This document shows, piece after piece, positions 34,201-49,000 of a stretch of DNA of 64,000 nt. The notes under the pieces are model-generated. The model did not search any database, had not been told where the DNA came from, and saw only the letters and a program-made list of their open reading frames with translations. Position 1 is the stretch's first letter; each line of letters begins with the position of its first letter. The stretch covers positions 16,813,001-16,877,000 of the forward strand of contig OZ005609.1 of assembly GCA_963930655.1 (NCBI GenBank), read 5' to 3'. The translations under genes and the position numbers were made by a program. The DNA is from Myrica gale (taxonomy: Eukaryota; Streptophyta; Magnoliopsida; Fagales; Myricaceae).

Positions 34201-35100
34201 ACGCTAAAATAGTGAATATAGTGTGTCTTTGGGGGTCAAAAGAAAATCAATAGTCACAAATATTTATATACATATGGTATGAGATATAGATGGATTCATG
34301 ATAGATAGTTTCTAATTATTTTTACAAGTTGTTGCATGGTTACTAAAATATGATCATGTTTACAAAAAGTAAAAGTTCTTGATATCTACTATGAACACTG
34401 AATATAAATGTTATATTTGAGTATTTTATTTGATTGACATGTCATAGTGGGAGATACCATTAGTTATTTGAAAATATGAAATTATTGGATTAATATATAT
34501 ACATATGAATTAACTTTCTATGTTTTTGCAGATATATTATGCCAAACCTATATAGCCTATGATGATTTTAGGAATGGGCCAAATTTTGTATAGGAAAAAG
34601 AATCCTAATTTTGTATAGGAAAAAGAATCCTACTGAAGATATGTTTATCATTAAAGTCAATTTAATGAATTGTCCATTAAATTGATGGTGTGTTTATTTA
34701 TGCACTATATCTCACTTTTGCAATAAGTGGCAAGGGTTTAAGGAAATCCAGATATTAAGTGAAAAAGGGGAAATTGTGCAAAAAATGAGGATGACTACAA
34801 GTGTTGCAGCGATCGCCATTGGATTTATTTTTTTTGAGTCTACAAAAGAATAAAACTTTGTTTTTGGATGATTATCTTTATATGTGCTAGAAATTTCTAT
34901 ATATGTGATCTCAATATCAAAATTTTTTAAATTCCAAGTATTTATTCCTTCTGGCGCTATTATTGATGGTCTGTATAATTTTTTTAAAAAATTTATGACT
35001 GAATAATGTTGATACCAATTATGCAACTCTAAAAAGGAGAGAGACATGAATCCCACTTGTATGTGCCATTTTGACATTTGATCATGCTATTCTGGATATA
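31243..35100. other. copia-3 interior without recognisable coding sequence; contains foreign-looking insert
   Basis: 31430-31740 is GC-rich with open frames but no known domain. 31800-31870 has ACCGGCACCG and CCGGAACCGGT words of the kind found at some hAT-type ends, but no partner was found. 32045-32300 is a CTCTCT-rich low-complexity tract. 32880-33110 repeats TGCAATTTGAAT-type words. 34574-34625 contains a 25-bp tandem duplication (ATTTTGTATAGGAAAAAGAATCCT-like unit). I cannot support a gene here. Confidence 0.35.
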
Positions 35101-35985
35101 ACCAACAGATTAGTGAGGAATGAGTCTTTAAACGTTATGAAAGTCGATCCCTATCCAATTTGCGAGTCTTGCTTGCAAGGAATGATGACCGAGAATCTTT
35201 TTAAAGTATTATTTGATAAGCCCAAGTGAACAATTGGTGATTCTCAGAGGGAATACTATTTTAAAGGAGTACGACCTAAGTGAAGGCGAAAACGTGACAG
35301 TTTTTGATGAAACAATCAGCTAAGCCAATAAAAGGGGCAGATAAGATAAATAGAAAAAGTGACATTATTGAACCTACTAACGAGTCTGAAGAGTTCAGAA
35401 CTCAGGAGCATTAGCTAGAAATTCAATTTGAAGAGATAATCAAATCGTTTGATTTCTCACAAAACATGGATGAACCTTGTATTGACAATAAGTTAGTGAG
35501 AGTTTAGTATTGTTTCTAATTCTTTATATTAGTGATATATTATTCTTGGGAATGACATTGGAGCAATGTCATCAATGAAAAGATAGTTGATAAACCATGT
35601 TTTAGACATCATTTCATCTTTCCAATAAGAGGGATACGACCAGATATTAATCAAGCAGTCAGTTTTATGAGCAAGATTGATTTGACAAAGGCTCTGAATG
35701 TTAGACATTGGTGAAGCATATTCTCAAGTACTTGAGAAGAACTAAACACTCTTTTATGGTGTTTAGAGTTGAGGATTTGCAAACTGTTCAGGTATGCACA
35801 AATTCATATATTATTGATAGTTGATCAATATTGAATTTGTGTGTGCATTTGGTAGTAATACATGGGTTGGAAGAGTTGTAAGCAGTATACAACTAATGAC
35901 TCCATCGCTAAAGGCAAAGTACATAGAAATGTTGTATATGGATATGAGATACATGTATGAATGATTTTTAGTGCAAGTGAAAAAT

Positions 35986-37285
35986 TGTAAGAATTATGCC
36001 CTAAAAATCATTTATCTGAAAAATCATTTATTTAGATGTCACATGTTTATATTTATTTATTGAGTATTATGATGTGACATAAGATATTACGTAGATATTG
36101 TTAAGTATCATTGTAGAAAAGTCATGTCAATGGTTAATGAATCAAAGGGGGGAGTATGACTCTTCGGTATCTTATTCCCTTAACGTTTGTTCTAGACCAA
36201 AATACATGTTTATATATAATAAGTCTATATTCGTGCTTCTATTAAATAGGATGATGGACTTTCGTCATTGAGGTGATGACCTTAAGTAAACGAATAGATG
36301 CACTGAATGAGATCAAATATGAATACCTCCTGGAAATGATCACGGATGTTAAGAAGGTATTCAACACAATTAGTTTATTGTATCCTTAGACTTGAGAGGT
36401 TCATGCAGGTCTATTTATTATTTACTAGTGCTTTGATCGAGTCATTTGGTGATTATCTTTCTAGGTCATATATTCCAAATAATGTTGTGCTTTGTACATA
36501 ATAAATGAATTTGTATAAATGCTCAATAAAGAATCCACCAATCTTTTGATGAGACAATATATTCAATATATCTATATAAGGTTGTACTAGAAAAGAAACC
36601 ATTAGCCAATGTAATTTTGTGAAAATATTTTTTGAAATTAATATATATATATATATATAGAGAATATTTATTTGCAAAATTGTTTTGGAAACAATTCAAA
36701 AGTCCAACTGGTTACAAATTGTGAATCAAGAATTATATGAGTTAGGGATTTAATCGGTGATATGATTCCATTCCTATTGACTCATATGAATATAGCATGG
36801 TAGAAGGATAAATAAACAAATAATTGTTAGCAGAATAAATTTCACAAATCAACCTCAAATACTCGGGAGTAAATTGTAATATGTTAATAGATATGATTAC
36901 AATTAGTAGAAGCCTGAAATTCAGAATAAAAGAACACAAGGGAATTAATAGAAAAAGAATTTTTCATGTGATCCTACTACCGAGATCTGAGATCTCTAAG
37001 GATTCCATGCACTATCATAACTAGGGTTTTATTAAAAGGATATACTATGAGATAGTCGATCAATTCAAGTGGTTGACCAACAGGACCTTAGAGAAACCCT
37101 GTGAAGGCCGTGAGCGGAAAAAAGAGGAGGCAGAGCATTTGGATTGCTAAGTTGTGAAATCAAAAGACTCAAGGTATGCGATTAACAAGATCTAAGGATT
37201 ATAGAAAGATTGAAGAGTCAATCACAGAGAAAATCAAGATTATTCATCAAGATTAAGTGAGTAATTTTTTTCAGTACAACTTTCA
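35986..37285 (+). repeat. copia-3 3' LTR
   Basis: About 1300 bp. The first 330 bp align with 29484-29811 and the last 150 bp with 31083-31230. An (AT)n microsatellite lies at about 36640-36659. Confidence 0.75.
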
Positions 37286-37837
37286 TCTATAGAAAGCAAT
37301 TGGTAATTCTTTGACTCATAAATTTCGTCTCCACAACAAGCAGGATAAGGTAACCTCATCAATAAGCTCCAAATGCAATTAAATAAAAAGGCAGTTTCAT
37401 ATACATTCAAATAAGTGCTAGTCCATCTTAAGCATATAAAATCAACTTTAAAGATCAAGTGGAGTTGACTATATAGCCGCTTCTCGTTTGTAATGAGAGA
37501 TTGCAGAATCTGGTGTAAAGGCACAACAAGCTAGCAGTTTATTTCTTATTTCTTCATTTAGCCTTGAAGAAGTATTTTGAAAAGAATGGCAAAGTTACAG
37601 GAGTTAAACCCCTTCCAAATGAATAAATAGAAGCGTATTTCAATCTCTCTCACAAAAACAATGGTAAATCTGTCCTCTATCTATCAGTATTTCAGAGGAA
37701 TATCCCAGCACAGCTACCGTGCCCCTATCCTGCCCTCAATACGTGCTTTGGCTTCTTGAGGTCTTGCTTATCTTGGCAAATGCTGTGGTGTATCATGGTA
37801 CATATCACTCCAACACTTGAAGACCATCAATTCAAGA

Positions 37838-40073
37838 TTAAACTACGCTCTCTTCCAGTGACTGTTCGAATGGATCATACCAACATTCATCTTCCTCAAC
37901 AGCTTTTTTCCATCGTTTTCTGAAAACATCGAATTCGATGTAGGATTGCTTCCTCACCTGTAGAAAACATATTCTTACTCCACATTCAAACCAATTGCTA
38001 TGCTTGTCTCTCAGACCATCCCTCTCCCTTTTGACTACTCAATTACAAAGTGCTTGATAGTCACACAACTACTATCTTTCCTCTTATTAAAATCAGCAGA
38101 CTGGTGAGTAACCTCAATTTAAGTGTGCCTTTTAATAAGGAAAAGCAGGAGTGTTCTATTTGCAGCTGAACATTTTGCACCTTAGATTCTTTAGATGCCC
38201 CTAGTGGTTCTCATGGCTAGTGAGTTTTTATCCCACTTGGTGCTTCGGTTTGTATTCTTCTCTTACTGAAGTACTCTTCGAATGCTTTGATAGGATAACC
38301 ATTGCCTGATGCACACCAAGTGCATAAATATTTCTCTGTTCTGGTTGAAGCGTATTCTATTCTTATGTTCAATTAGTCTTTATACCACCAGCAAGACACA
38401 CTAATCAGCAACAGGAATTCCTTATCCAAGATAAGAGTAGTTCTATAAGATTTTGAGCATTTCAATTCAAACTAGACGAGAACAGTTTCAACAGGTATTT
38501 CTAAAAGGCCAAGGAAACTAGAATTATAAACTTGTTTTTGAAGACTCATGACTTACGTTAGCTCTATGGTCTTTTCCATGAGTGTGGGATGATGCCTGCA
38601 ATACAAAGACAGTTAAGTTTCAATGAAAATAGTGTTGAAGGCAGAAAATTCATAGATCACTTAAAAGAAAATTAAGAAATCAAACATCTCTGTGCTGGTT
38701 ACATTTATTTTGAGTCCACGAAGTCTATCCATGTGGGATGCGTTTGTCTGCATCAATCAAATTTATCAGCCATATATCATGAAAGTGCATGGTAGCAATG
38801 ACACTATAAAGGTTAAAAATAAATCTGAATAACCCGCCTTAGAAAACATCGACAATTTTGTTCTCTCATCTAGCCTTGGATTATGCAACTTGAGGGATAA
38901 CATCCTCGGAGGAACGAAATGCTGGAATTGTGCAGCACAAAGGCACCATCCTCATGATAGCTAAGGAAACAGTTGGCTCATTTAATATGTGCATTTAAAT
39001 GTATACTTGCATTCCGTTTAGGCTTTTCAAAACACAAACGGAGCTTTACATCTCTGCTTTCTGGTAAAGCCTTTGTACAGACGCTAGGAGGTAGAAACAA
39101 GGCGAAAGGATCTAAGATTCAGTAGATGCCATTAAACTTCAAGATAGCCACATACTTAGGAGAAATGATACTGATGTGGTGTCTATGATATATTTAATTA
39201 ATCCTACCTGATAGAACATGCTTTATCCTTTACAGAGAGAACTTGTGTAAATAAATCATACAAAATATGATGCTGCCAAAATGATATAAAATACATGTAT
39301 TTTGTGGGCCCACCAATGCATGATTGAGTAGGTTATGTGGTGGGTATGTCAAGTCAGCAATTTACCTAGTGATATATTATTCACTTGAACCTGACAAGTT
39401 CGAAAATTCAAGTGGAGTACATTAAAGTTTGAGGTAGAAAGATATTTGTGTGACAGACCAGAGCACACAGGCTCTTGTGTTTTTCAGAATGTTTTATGTT
39501 TTTTTTCTTTCTTTGTATCTTCAGTGCACATGGTCACAACTTGCAACTTTCATGGAAAACAAGTTCTAACCAAGCCTGGGAGAGTATATGAAGCTATAGG
39601 GAAAGAATAAATCTTCTTTCCAAGATGACTCTAGCCCATAGCTCTAGAATAGAACCGCCAGACAACACTTGCTACATAATCTATTACAAAAACCGACGAA
39701 AACAAGAAATACGCCTTTAAGTTCTAAACCTGACATGGACAGTTTATATTGTCAAAACCGTAACAAACACCTCAGGAGTTAACAGCTCACAGTGTAGGAC
39801 GGGCATAATGAACTAGTCTCATGGAATATATGTGATACAAATCTAACCTCATTTTCATCTGTTCCTCCAAGTGTAGGACGGGCATAATGAACTATGTACT
39901 CAGCATCCACAACACCAACATTTTTGGTTCGATCACCCTGCTTGGGAGAGCAAAATCATTTAGGCAACGAGTCTGGGCTAAGGAGATTTTAAAAGCGGCG
40001 ACAACAGTAGGGATCTCACCTGTGCACAATAACCGAGTTGCATATCTAGGCCCCAAGCATGGATCAAGTCGTT
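37838..40073 (-). CDS. DUF707 gene, C-terminal exon group (last four exons)
   Basis: Exon 40020-40073 (acceptor TTTGTAG, donor GTGAGA) encodes [18 protein letters not shown]. Exon 39848-39937 (acceptor CAAGCAG, donor GTTAGA) encodes [20 protein letters not shown] to GTDENE. Exon 38557-38595 (acceptor ATTGCAG, donor GTAAGT) encodes [13 protein letters not shown]. The last exon, 37838-37957 (acceptor CTACAG), encodes [20 protein letters not shown] and ends ESVV-TAA. These small exons were placed by splice signals and frame. Confidence 0.88.
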
Positions 40074-43000
40074 CTACAAAATAATTATAGACCAAGAATT
40101 TAAATAATTAACCAGACTGAGGCCCTACACTGTAATCTCACAATCACCAACTTAAAAGAGGTTAGGGAGTGTCCACACAATGTGGTAGAAATCGACGACA
40201 GTTTTATGACACTGTCATTCGAAAAATAACAATGTGCCCCTTCGCAACTCCTATTGCTCAGGACTTTCATGCACCACCACCCTGTTTGATCCAACAGTAA
40301 CAGAAATAACCCCTCCCAAGTTTTGTGCCAAATGGCCAGAATAAGTACTATGGAAGCCACCCTCACCACCCCATCCCCCCAAAAAGAAATAGAAAAGGGT
40401 AAAGCAAACATACTGGTTATGTGAGGTCAGATTTAGACATTGAAATGCGAAACCAACAGGATTTCTATGCAATATACGAACACTATTACTTATAAAAAAA
40501 AAATACGAACACTATTGGTGGGAGACTGTTAAATCACATGTTTCCAAGCTCCTCTGATCAGAAGATAAACTGAAAATTTAGTCTTGGTGATGTTCGGTTG
40601 CAAAAAAATCCTTCAAATTTTTAGAAAATTTGATAGCGGTAAGAATATTACGTAGATTGGAGTTTTATTGATGCTGAATGCTTCTCAACATACGAATTCT
40701 TGTTTTCACTTGCTTGAGCATCATACATAATTAAAAAGGCAGTAATAGAATAACTCTTAGAAGACATCATCACATCATCATTAACATATAAAATGTAGGT
40801 TTTGTGTGAGGGTTCTCTCTCATTCCTCGGTTTTTCTCCTCTTGCCTTAGTGCATGAATTCCGATTTCGTTAGGATAAGCTTTCTCGTTTTTTGGCGTCG
40901 TGTTCAGTGGGAGTGTTTGTTTCCTCTATTGTGGTTTTAATGGTGTTTTTCCGCAGTTTAGTGCTTGAGGCTAAGACTTTTCATTTCTCTGTGAGCTAGT
41001 TTGGTTTGGTGACGTTAACGGAATGGAATAGGAAATCGCAGTGCTCAATCCGCTTTGGAAGATATGATGTGGTCTAGTTGTCTAACTTGTTTGGAAAGCT
41101 TGAGGAGGGAAAGGAGCCTAGAGATTTCTCGGAGAGATTCAATGAATCAACACGTGTGTTTTCAGCTTAGAAATGTGCGAACAAGAGTGGTAGATACGTG
41201 GCTCTTGCAGAGTTTGGCGAGAGACGTCAGTGTGGAGCTGCGATGATCCCGGAGGGGAAGATGTGTGAAGGTGGAGGTCCTTTGTTGTGATTTGCGAAGA
41301 ACTGATTAAGGCTATTGGCGAGCTTCGACGCAAAAAACTAGGGCATGCCGCTTCTACAGTCAAAAAGAGGTTTCATTTGCCGAGATGGTGAGGTCGGGGC
41401 TGCCGGAGAAGATGAGGTTGGGAAGAGCGTGTGTCGTGGGCGAAAAGGAAAATTCAATGTCGGTTGGAGTTTCAGAGGCGACGGAGGCACGTAACACAGA
41501 GATATCTAACAGAGATATCTACGAGTTCCCAGGATAATTATTCTCCTGGGAATACTGCGTTGACGGCTGGGTCAGAAGGGGTGTTGTGGGCGCAATTAAT
41601 GAAGCTCAAATCTTAGCTGGACTGCTTAATAGGGCTGGCTCGCAAGTGTAAAGTGCGTGAGGCTCCTAAACCCGAGCCCAATTTGTTTAATTGCAAGGTA
41701 TGTGGCTTTAAAATGGAGGCTCAGAGGCATGTTTCAGTTGTGCAACAAAACAAGCAAGGTTCAGAGGGTTTTGGTGGGCCGGGATCTTGGGTTGACCCTC
41801 GGGCTTGGACAGCCAGAGATGGGTTTTTGAGTTGAACTGTGGGCCCCAGGTTAATTTTTGTGGGATCGGTCCATCCTCTCATTTTAACGATGAAGGCCCC
41901 TCGCCTGGGTTGGGTATTGTCGGGCAAACTATTGTCGAGAACGCCATGGACGACTCTAATCTGGAAGTTTCATCGCCAGATAAGACATTGGAGGACCCCG
42001 AGCCACAAGTAGCTACCGATATGGGTAGTGGAGGTAGTGGGCTGCTGCAGGCCAAGCAGGGGTCCACCGAGAGTGTCTTGTGCCCTTTTGGTGGCACAGA
42101 AGTCTAGGATTCTCTCTGAGATTGAGGTGGGTGACATTTGGTGCCGGAGTGCGACGGCGTTGGCCCTAGCGAGTTGGATTCGGCTGGCCCAGATTTTGTT
42201 GGTACTTTACCGCTACCATTTATGGCTATGGGATTGAGCTATGTAGTGGAATTGGTTTAGATGTTCCACATTTAGCCAATGGTGTTGATAAGGAATCGAG
42301 CGAAAGTGAGATGGTGAAGCTAGTCCAATGTTTGAGCAAGCAACTAGAGAAGGTAAAAACATCTCCAGGTGGTGTTGTTTTGGATGGACAATTTGTAAAG
42401 GAAGACTCCGTGAACACCACGATTATTGATACTGCTGATGGAGACAATCTTGGGGTTCCTGTTCCGGTTGTTGATGCGGAGGAGGCCTTGGTGCAGCCTT
42501 TGCCAGTGGGTTTTCCTTCCATACCCGAGGTAGAATCTTCCATTCCTCTTAAGTTCTTTATATCATGACAGTTCGGAGTTGAGTTTGTTGTCTGGAAGAG
42601 CTATGGTTAGTTGTGAGGAAAGGGTTAATGAGGCGTGTGCTGAACCTTTGAGAGTGTTGTACCCAGTGGTTGACAGGGTTGAGGGTGAAGGGTCGGTTGA
42701 ACCATCGAAGTGGGTTTTGGAGATGGTTACGTCTTTTAGGCATCTGGTTGGGGTTTCATGTGTTGGGTACGAATCCGATTTAATGAAAGTATTTGCAGCA
42801 TTGGAGATGGAGAGGGATAGTGGCAGTAGGTCTCTGGGCATATCTGGTAGTAAGATGCTTAGGGAGTTAAAAGCGTTGGAGCACTCTGTGAACTATGATG
42901 GAAGTGCTTCTGGTTCTAGAAGGAATAGGAAGGTGGGGAGGGCTTTAGTTAATCCTTTATGAAGCCTAGAATTATAAGCTGAAATGTAAAATGTTTGAAT

Positions 43001-46000
43001 GTTGGTAATTTGTTAAGAGGGTGGAAAGGAGATTTAGTTTGTCTTCAAGAAGCTAAGATTGTTGTGGTGTCCCGGGCTTTGGTTAGAAGTTTGTGGGAGG
43101 GGGGGGGGGGACTCACATTAAATGGTGCTGTTTGGACGCCAATGGTGCGTCGGGTGGCATATTATGTCTTTGGGATTCCCGCATATTGGAGTTGGTAGAG
43201 TCTTCTGTTGGCTTGTTTTCTTTATCGATGATTTTTAGGTATGTCGAGGATGGTGTTCAATGGATTTTTTCAGGTTTTTATGGTCCTAACGATGACTGTA
43301 GTATGAGGATTTTGTGGGATGAGATGGTGGAGATTCAGAGTTGGTGGAATTTACCTTGGCGCATTGGGGGAGATTTAAATGTGACTCAGTTTCCTAGTGA
43401 GCCGTCGGGGGGTGGGGGTTGTAGGAGTGCTATGTTGGAGTTTTCGGATTTTAGTTATGACCTTGGGCTCATGGATCTGGAGTTGGCTGGAGGTTTGTAC
43501 ACCTGGTCTAATGGTACATCGTCTCACTCTTGGTCTAAGATTGACCGTTTTCTTGTAAGTTCAGGGTGAGAGTCAGTGTACCCGGAGTTAGTCCAGAAAA
43601 GGTACCGTATATTTTCGGACCATTTTCCGATCTTGTTGGAAAGTGGCAGATTTGGGGGCTCACCGTTTTGAAAATATGTGGCTTAAAGTGGATGGTTTTG
43701 TGGATTTGATTAAGGAGTGGTGGGAGGGTTTCAATTTTAGTGGTCACCCGAGCTTTGTTCTTTATTTGAAATTGAAGGCCTTGAAACAAAATCTCAGATG
43801 CCTTCTTTTGTGCTTTGAGGCAGTTTCAGGCCTTCGTATCAATTTGACGAAGTCCGAGGTTATTCTCATCGGTAGGGTTGATAATGTCCAGGAATTGGCA
43901 GGTATTTTGGAGTGTGGGTTGTCCTCGCTTCCTTTGAGATATTTAGGCCTTCTATTGGGGGCAAGTTTCAAGTGTGTTCACATTTGGGATGAGATTATCG
44001 AAAGGATGGAGAGGAGGCTAGCGGGTTGGAAGAGAATGTATCTCTCTAAGGGTGGTAGGCTTACTCTCATTAAATCTACTCTTTCGTGCCTTCCGACTTA
44101 TTTCCTATCTTTATTCCCTATCCCGGTTGCAGTGGCTAATAGGTTGGAAAAGATTCAGAGGGATTTCCTTTGGGGTAGCGATGAGAATGTGCATAAATTC
44201 CACCTTGTGAAGTGGGAGTTGGCGTGTTCTCCTTTTCACAATGAAGGTTTGGGGATCCGGAGTTTTTCCATATTTAATAGGGCTTTTTTGAGTGAGTAGT
44301 TGTGACGTTTTGCTCATGAGAGGGATAGGCTTTGGAGGCTTGTCATTGCTGCAAAATATGAGAGTTGTGTGGGTGATTGGAGATCTCGTTCTATTCGGGG
44401 GGACCTTACGGAGTTAGCCTTTTGAGAAATATTTGTAAAGCTTGGGATGTGTTCTATAAGCATATTAGGTTTGTGGTGGGGAGTGGTGTAAGGGTTAGTT
44501 TTTGGCAAGATGTTTGGTGTGGTGTAAGGGTTAGTTTTTGGCAAGATGTAAGGGCTAGTAGGGGCAGAATTTCTTTTCCTTGGAAAGGAGTGCGGAGGTC
44601 GAAGTGCCCTTTGATGGTTTCTTTCATTGTGTGGGAGGCTATGCATGAGAAAATTCTTACCTCGGATAATCTTTGAAGGAAAGGTATCTACATTGTTGTT
44701 TGGTGTTATCTTTGTCGCAATGACGGGGAGTCGGTTGACCATATGCTCCTTCATTGTCCATTCACGCGGGGTTGGAATCATGTGCTCGGTATTATGAATT
44801 TTCAGTGGGTGATGCCGGAGAAGGTGGTGGGTGTTGTGGAGTTGAAATAGGAGGTTTTCGAATCCGATTGCCAAGGCTATTTGGATAATGATTCATTCGT
44901 GCATTTGGATGGAACATAATAGTAGATGTTTTGAGGATTGCTCCTTGTCTTTAGTGAAGTTGCAAGGATCTTTGTTATTCTCTCTTTAGTTGGGCTAATG
45001 CAGTGCTTGGATGCCCTTTTGTTGATTTTCTTAGTTTTATGGCTTGTTTAGACTAAGTGATTTCGGTAGTCTTTTGTACTGTTTTCGCTTTTTCTAATGA
45101 GATTGGTTACTTATCAAAAAAAGATTGGAGTTTTATTGGAGTTTGTAAAAAGTTGGTGAAATTTTTTAGAGATATTTATTGTAGATTGAGTTTTATTGGA
45201 GTTTGTAAAAAGGTGTAGAGAGAGATGAATTGATGAATTTTTTTAATAAAAAAGTAATGACGTTTGGTGAAAAAGTATGGAGAGTGAAGATTTGATAGAA
45301 TTTTTTTGGAAAAGGTATTGGAGTTCGTGTGAAAAGGTGTTGGAGTTTGTGTTGAATTTTTTGAAATTTTGAATGTTCGGTTGTGAATTTTTGTGTTAAA
45401 AAACTTTACCCGAAAAGGTGAAGTTTTTAGTAGCTTAACATTTAATTAGTTTATTTAACAGATTTTAAGTTGCGGTGCTGAGGTTAGCAGGGGTCTGCCA
45501 TTATTCCAGTACCAGTTTAGTTTGGGTCTTTCAGTTACCAAGAAATCTCTCCTCGTTGGAGTCTGAGCTTCTACCTCAAACTGTTTCTATTTTGTGTCAG
45601 TTTAAGCAACTCTTAATGAAAGAACTAAACAACGTGATTAATGAGAGCCCTCTGCAGATTGTACAATTTATTTCATCCTTTAAAAGTAAAAATGTCATAC
45701 CTGGATCATATACCATACACATCGCCAGGCAGCTCTTGAAAAAACAGGTGCCATCATTTCTATCCACCTGCAACACTGATTTTCATCTTACTTTTGCATG
45801 ATAACTTCAACTGTTGTAACAAAGTAGATGAACGAAGTGGAATTCCCTAAACTAGCATCCATTTGTTCTGCAATTAATATCTACAGGGTTTTGCAGCTAT
45901 TGGAATAAATCTAGTGAAAGCTAAATACTTCTAGTACATGTCAAATTTTACCCAGTGCATGGAGGAGATCTACTGCTGGCATCACAACCTTTCCCACCAG

Positions 46001-49000
46001 CACGAGATTTGTAAGTTCTTCTGCAAACACAGACAAAAAACATATCCAACATGCAAACCAGATTAAGCACTTCGAGGCATATCCAATCCAAATAATATTG
46101 TAAAGCAATCCAGTAACAATGGCATACAGTGAAACCACATGCAGCTAATTCAATTAAGCAACTTACATTCCAAATGTCATCACAATGAGTTAGATGCGGA
46201 ACAAAAGATAAAAAACAGCAGAGGATAGAAACCAAGAGCTATGAAGGTGGTTTCCATGACAATCTTGGAGTCCAAAGACAGTCCATATCTCACTATGCTA
46301 ACCATTAAATTAGGTCAGCTTTTAGTTTCAGGTTTTTCCATTTAACAATGACGGCAAAAGTCCAATAATGGCAACCAAAGCAGTAGAGGCAGACTGCGAA
46401 CCATAGCCAGCTTGTGAATGAGTAGGCTCTTGCTGAATCATGTTTTAATATCATTTGCCCGAAAAAAAGGGAATCAGGTTTCTTAAATTGGTAGATTCAC
46501 GTCCCCCATAAGTATGGATCAATATCTGTAGCATGGTGCATAGATCGTAACTACAGTCTGCCTTGCTTAGAGTATGCATGCTTCAAAGTTTTCATAAAGG
46601 AAGAAATTTCTGGGTGAGGGAAAAAGAGGTAGAAGAAAGATTAAAAAGCCATTATTATTATTATTATAATTTATTTTTTTACGAGAAACAAATCACAACA
46701 AAGAAGTAGAAAGTCAAAAAGTGAGAAAATTATGTCTCCTAGAGAACCTGTGCACTTTTGTTCTCCTAGCACGAGCAGTGATTTGATGATGCACCCCTGA
46801 TTTGTTAGGATCAAGTGCTGGCTGTGATATCTCAAGCCCTTCACTTTTAATAATGGAGATATATCTAGAGTCAAGAGTACAAAGAACATCAAGTATAAGA
46901 ATTTCTCAAATAAAGACCATACAATATCTCATACAGGGTTCATAGAGACGCATGCCTCTAAGATTTAAGTAGTTAATGATTAGCCAACTGTTCTGGTTTA
47001 CTTATTTTATATATGATATCAGTTGAGAGGAGAAATCATATCTTTCTCACATTGGCCAAATCCTAATTCAACCAACATGGTATCGGAGCACATTACTAGG
47101 GTTAGCAAAATTTCTATCTTCCGACACCACCTTTTCATTTTTCTATACCTAGTCTTTTGCTTAAATCTTTGGAGTTTCTCCTTATTCCATCTTTGCAGTG
47201 GGGTGATGCCCACAGTTGAACGGGGATGGTGCACTTATCATGAAAGCAAGCATACTAGCATAACTCTATTACAATCCTCACATCCTATGTGGCACCTTTC
47301 ATGATGTGGTATCACGTGTACTACTAGACTCTTAAAGGTATTAACTCCCCAAAAGGAGAGGGAAAAGGAATAAAAGGAAATCTTTTAGCAGTTCCTGTAA
47401 CAAATCCAATAAAAGCTATGAAAACTGGTGGCCCAAGCAATTTTGATATTCTATATTCATATTATGCCTTTTTCCCCTTTCCATAAATAGTTTGCATTCA
47501 ACATACTGTTCAGGATGGAAGCTTTCTACTCCAAGGTCCTCGTCCCACAGGAAAATGTAACCATATTCGGCCACTATTTCAGGATGTAGGAAACGCTTGG
47601 CAAACCACCTAGCAATAATAAAAACCAATGTCCAATTAGGAATGTAATAATGCAACTTACATGGCAATGATCAGTCTCGCGGAAGGCTAAAATTTCTAAC
47701 CATTTAGTTTGATTGGCTGCAGAAACATGTAAAACACGGTTGCTCCATTCAAAATCCTTCCATTCGTCAACAATGCCATCATAGTGGAAAAGCATCACAA
47801 CAAATTTGCTTGATAGAAACTGCAGCATGGGGGTATAAAGTGCAGTTAACCACAAGGTAAAAGGGGACAAGAATAGGTAGTCATATGGGTTAAGTTACGC
47901 ACCTTTTTCACCATTTCATTAACAAGATCCTTCTGCTTTATACCAACAGCGATAGCAAATAAATTAGTTGTAGAATTAATACTAGTCTGTTGAAAATCTC
48001 CATAATAAGCAGCCTGTTTAAACAGCATACAAGTCAATACTTTTCCTGAAATCAAATTTTACAACCACAAGCACAAATATAGCTTCCTTGTGTAAGAGAG
48101 TCTGAAAATATATATTAATCAAGGAAATTGTAGCAGGATGTAAAACAAACAATTAAGCAACCAGCTTTGACTTCAGACATTATCGTTTTCACAGTTGTCT
48201 TTCCAAGGAACCCAATCAATTACATAGAGTCAAAAGTTGAAGATCCTGACTTTCCCGGTTTAGCTTGCATTCCATAATAATAATAAGGAAAGAGGACGAA
48301 GAAAAGAGGGAGAGGTTAAAATATATACTCTGTGTATTGGCTAGGCTGAGATAGTGATGATCAGAAAACCTAACAAAGAATTTGTAGTTCATAACCATTT
48401 TTCAAACAGCTACCACACGAGTTCGCTTCAAAATGTAAAAGCAGCTTAGACCTAGTAGTTCCAGTTCCAACTATAAACTCTTTTAACAACTTGCAGTCTG
48501 GAAAGTAAACAAATCACATTCCAATCATTGGGAATCATTAAATTGGTCTCAGAATTACTCAACAAATCATTAGCCCTCCTAATACTTGCTGATTATATGG
48601 AGGCTTGGGGTAGAGAAAATTAATCTAGATGCACCAATGGCAATTAAACTGATTATGACCATTGACTTTCCTCATTGAAAAACATCTTGAGGCGTCACGC
48701 ACTGCAATCTGTATCAAAAGGAAGGTCTCCTCTAGTTCTTACAATTTAATACATTGTTGCGGAGAAGAATGCTACAACTGTATTGCTACATCCTTCTCTA
48801 GTTCCTTCATGCCTTTTATGACCCTCTATGGCATGAGGAGGAGGGGAGTGATTGTGCTAGATTGGTGTTATCTTTGCTAATGTGATGGGGAATCTGTTGA
48901 GCACATTTTGCTGCACTGTTTGGTTGCTAGGGAATTGTGGTTCTTAGTGCTCTCTATTATGGACTATGATTGGGTGATGCCTAGGAGGGTAGCTGAAGTC

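Larger units (their letters stand above)
29484..37285 (+). mobile_element. copia-3: old, heavily degraded Ty1-copia element
   Basis: The 3' LTR is 35986-37285, starting TGTAAGAATTATGCC and ending ...CTTTCA. The 5' LTR is 29484-31230 but has its middle replaced by an LTR of another family (29814-31082). The primer site TGGTATCAAAGC is at 31231-31242. Flanks TCTAC (29479-29483) and TCTAT (37286-37290) are a 4-of-5 TSD. The internal region keeps only traces of pol: a GAG-pre-integrase piece near 35110-35215 (PICESCLQGMMTENLF) and RNase H traces at 35650-35960 (RPDINQAVSFMSKI, ILKYLRRTKHSFMVF, WKSCKQYTTNDS..AKYIEM), all with stops and frameshifts. LTR divergence is large. The insertion predates most others in the window. 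Confidence 0.8.
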
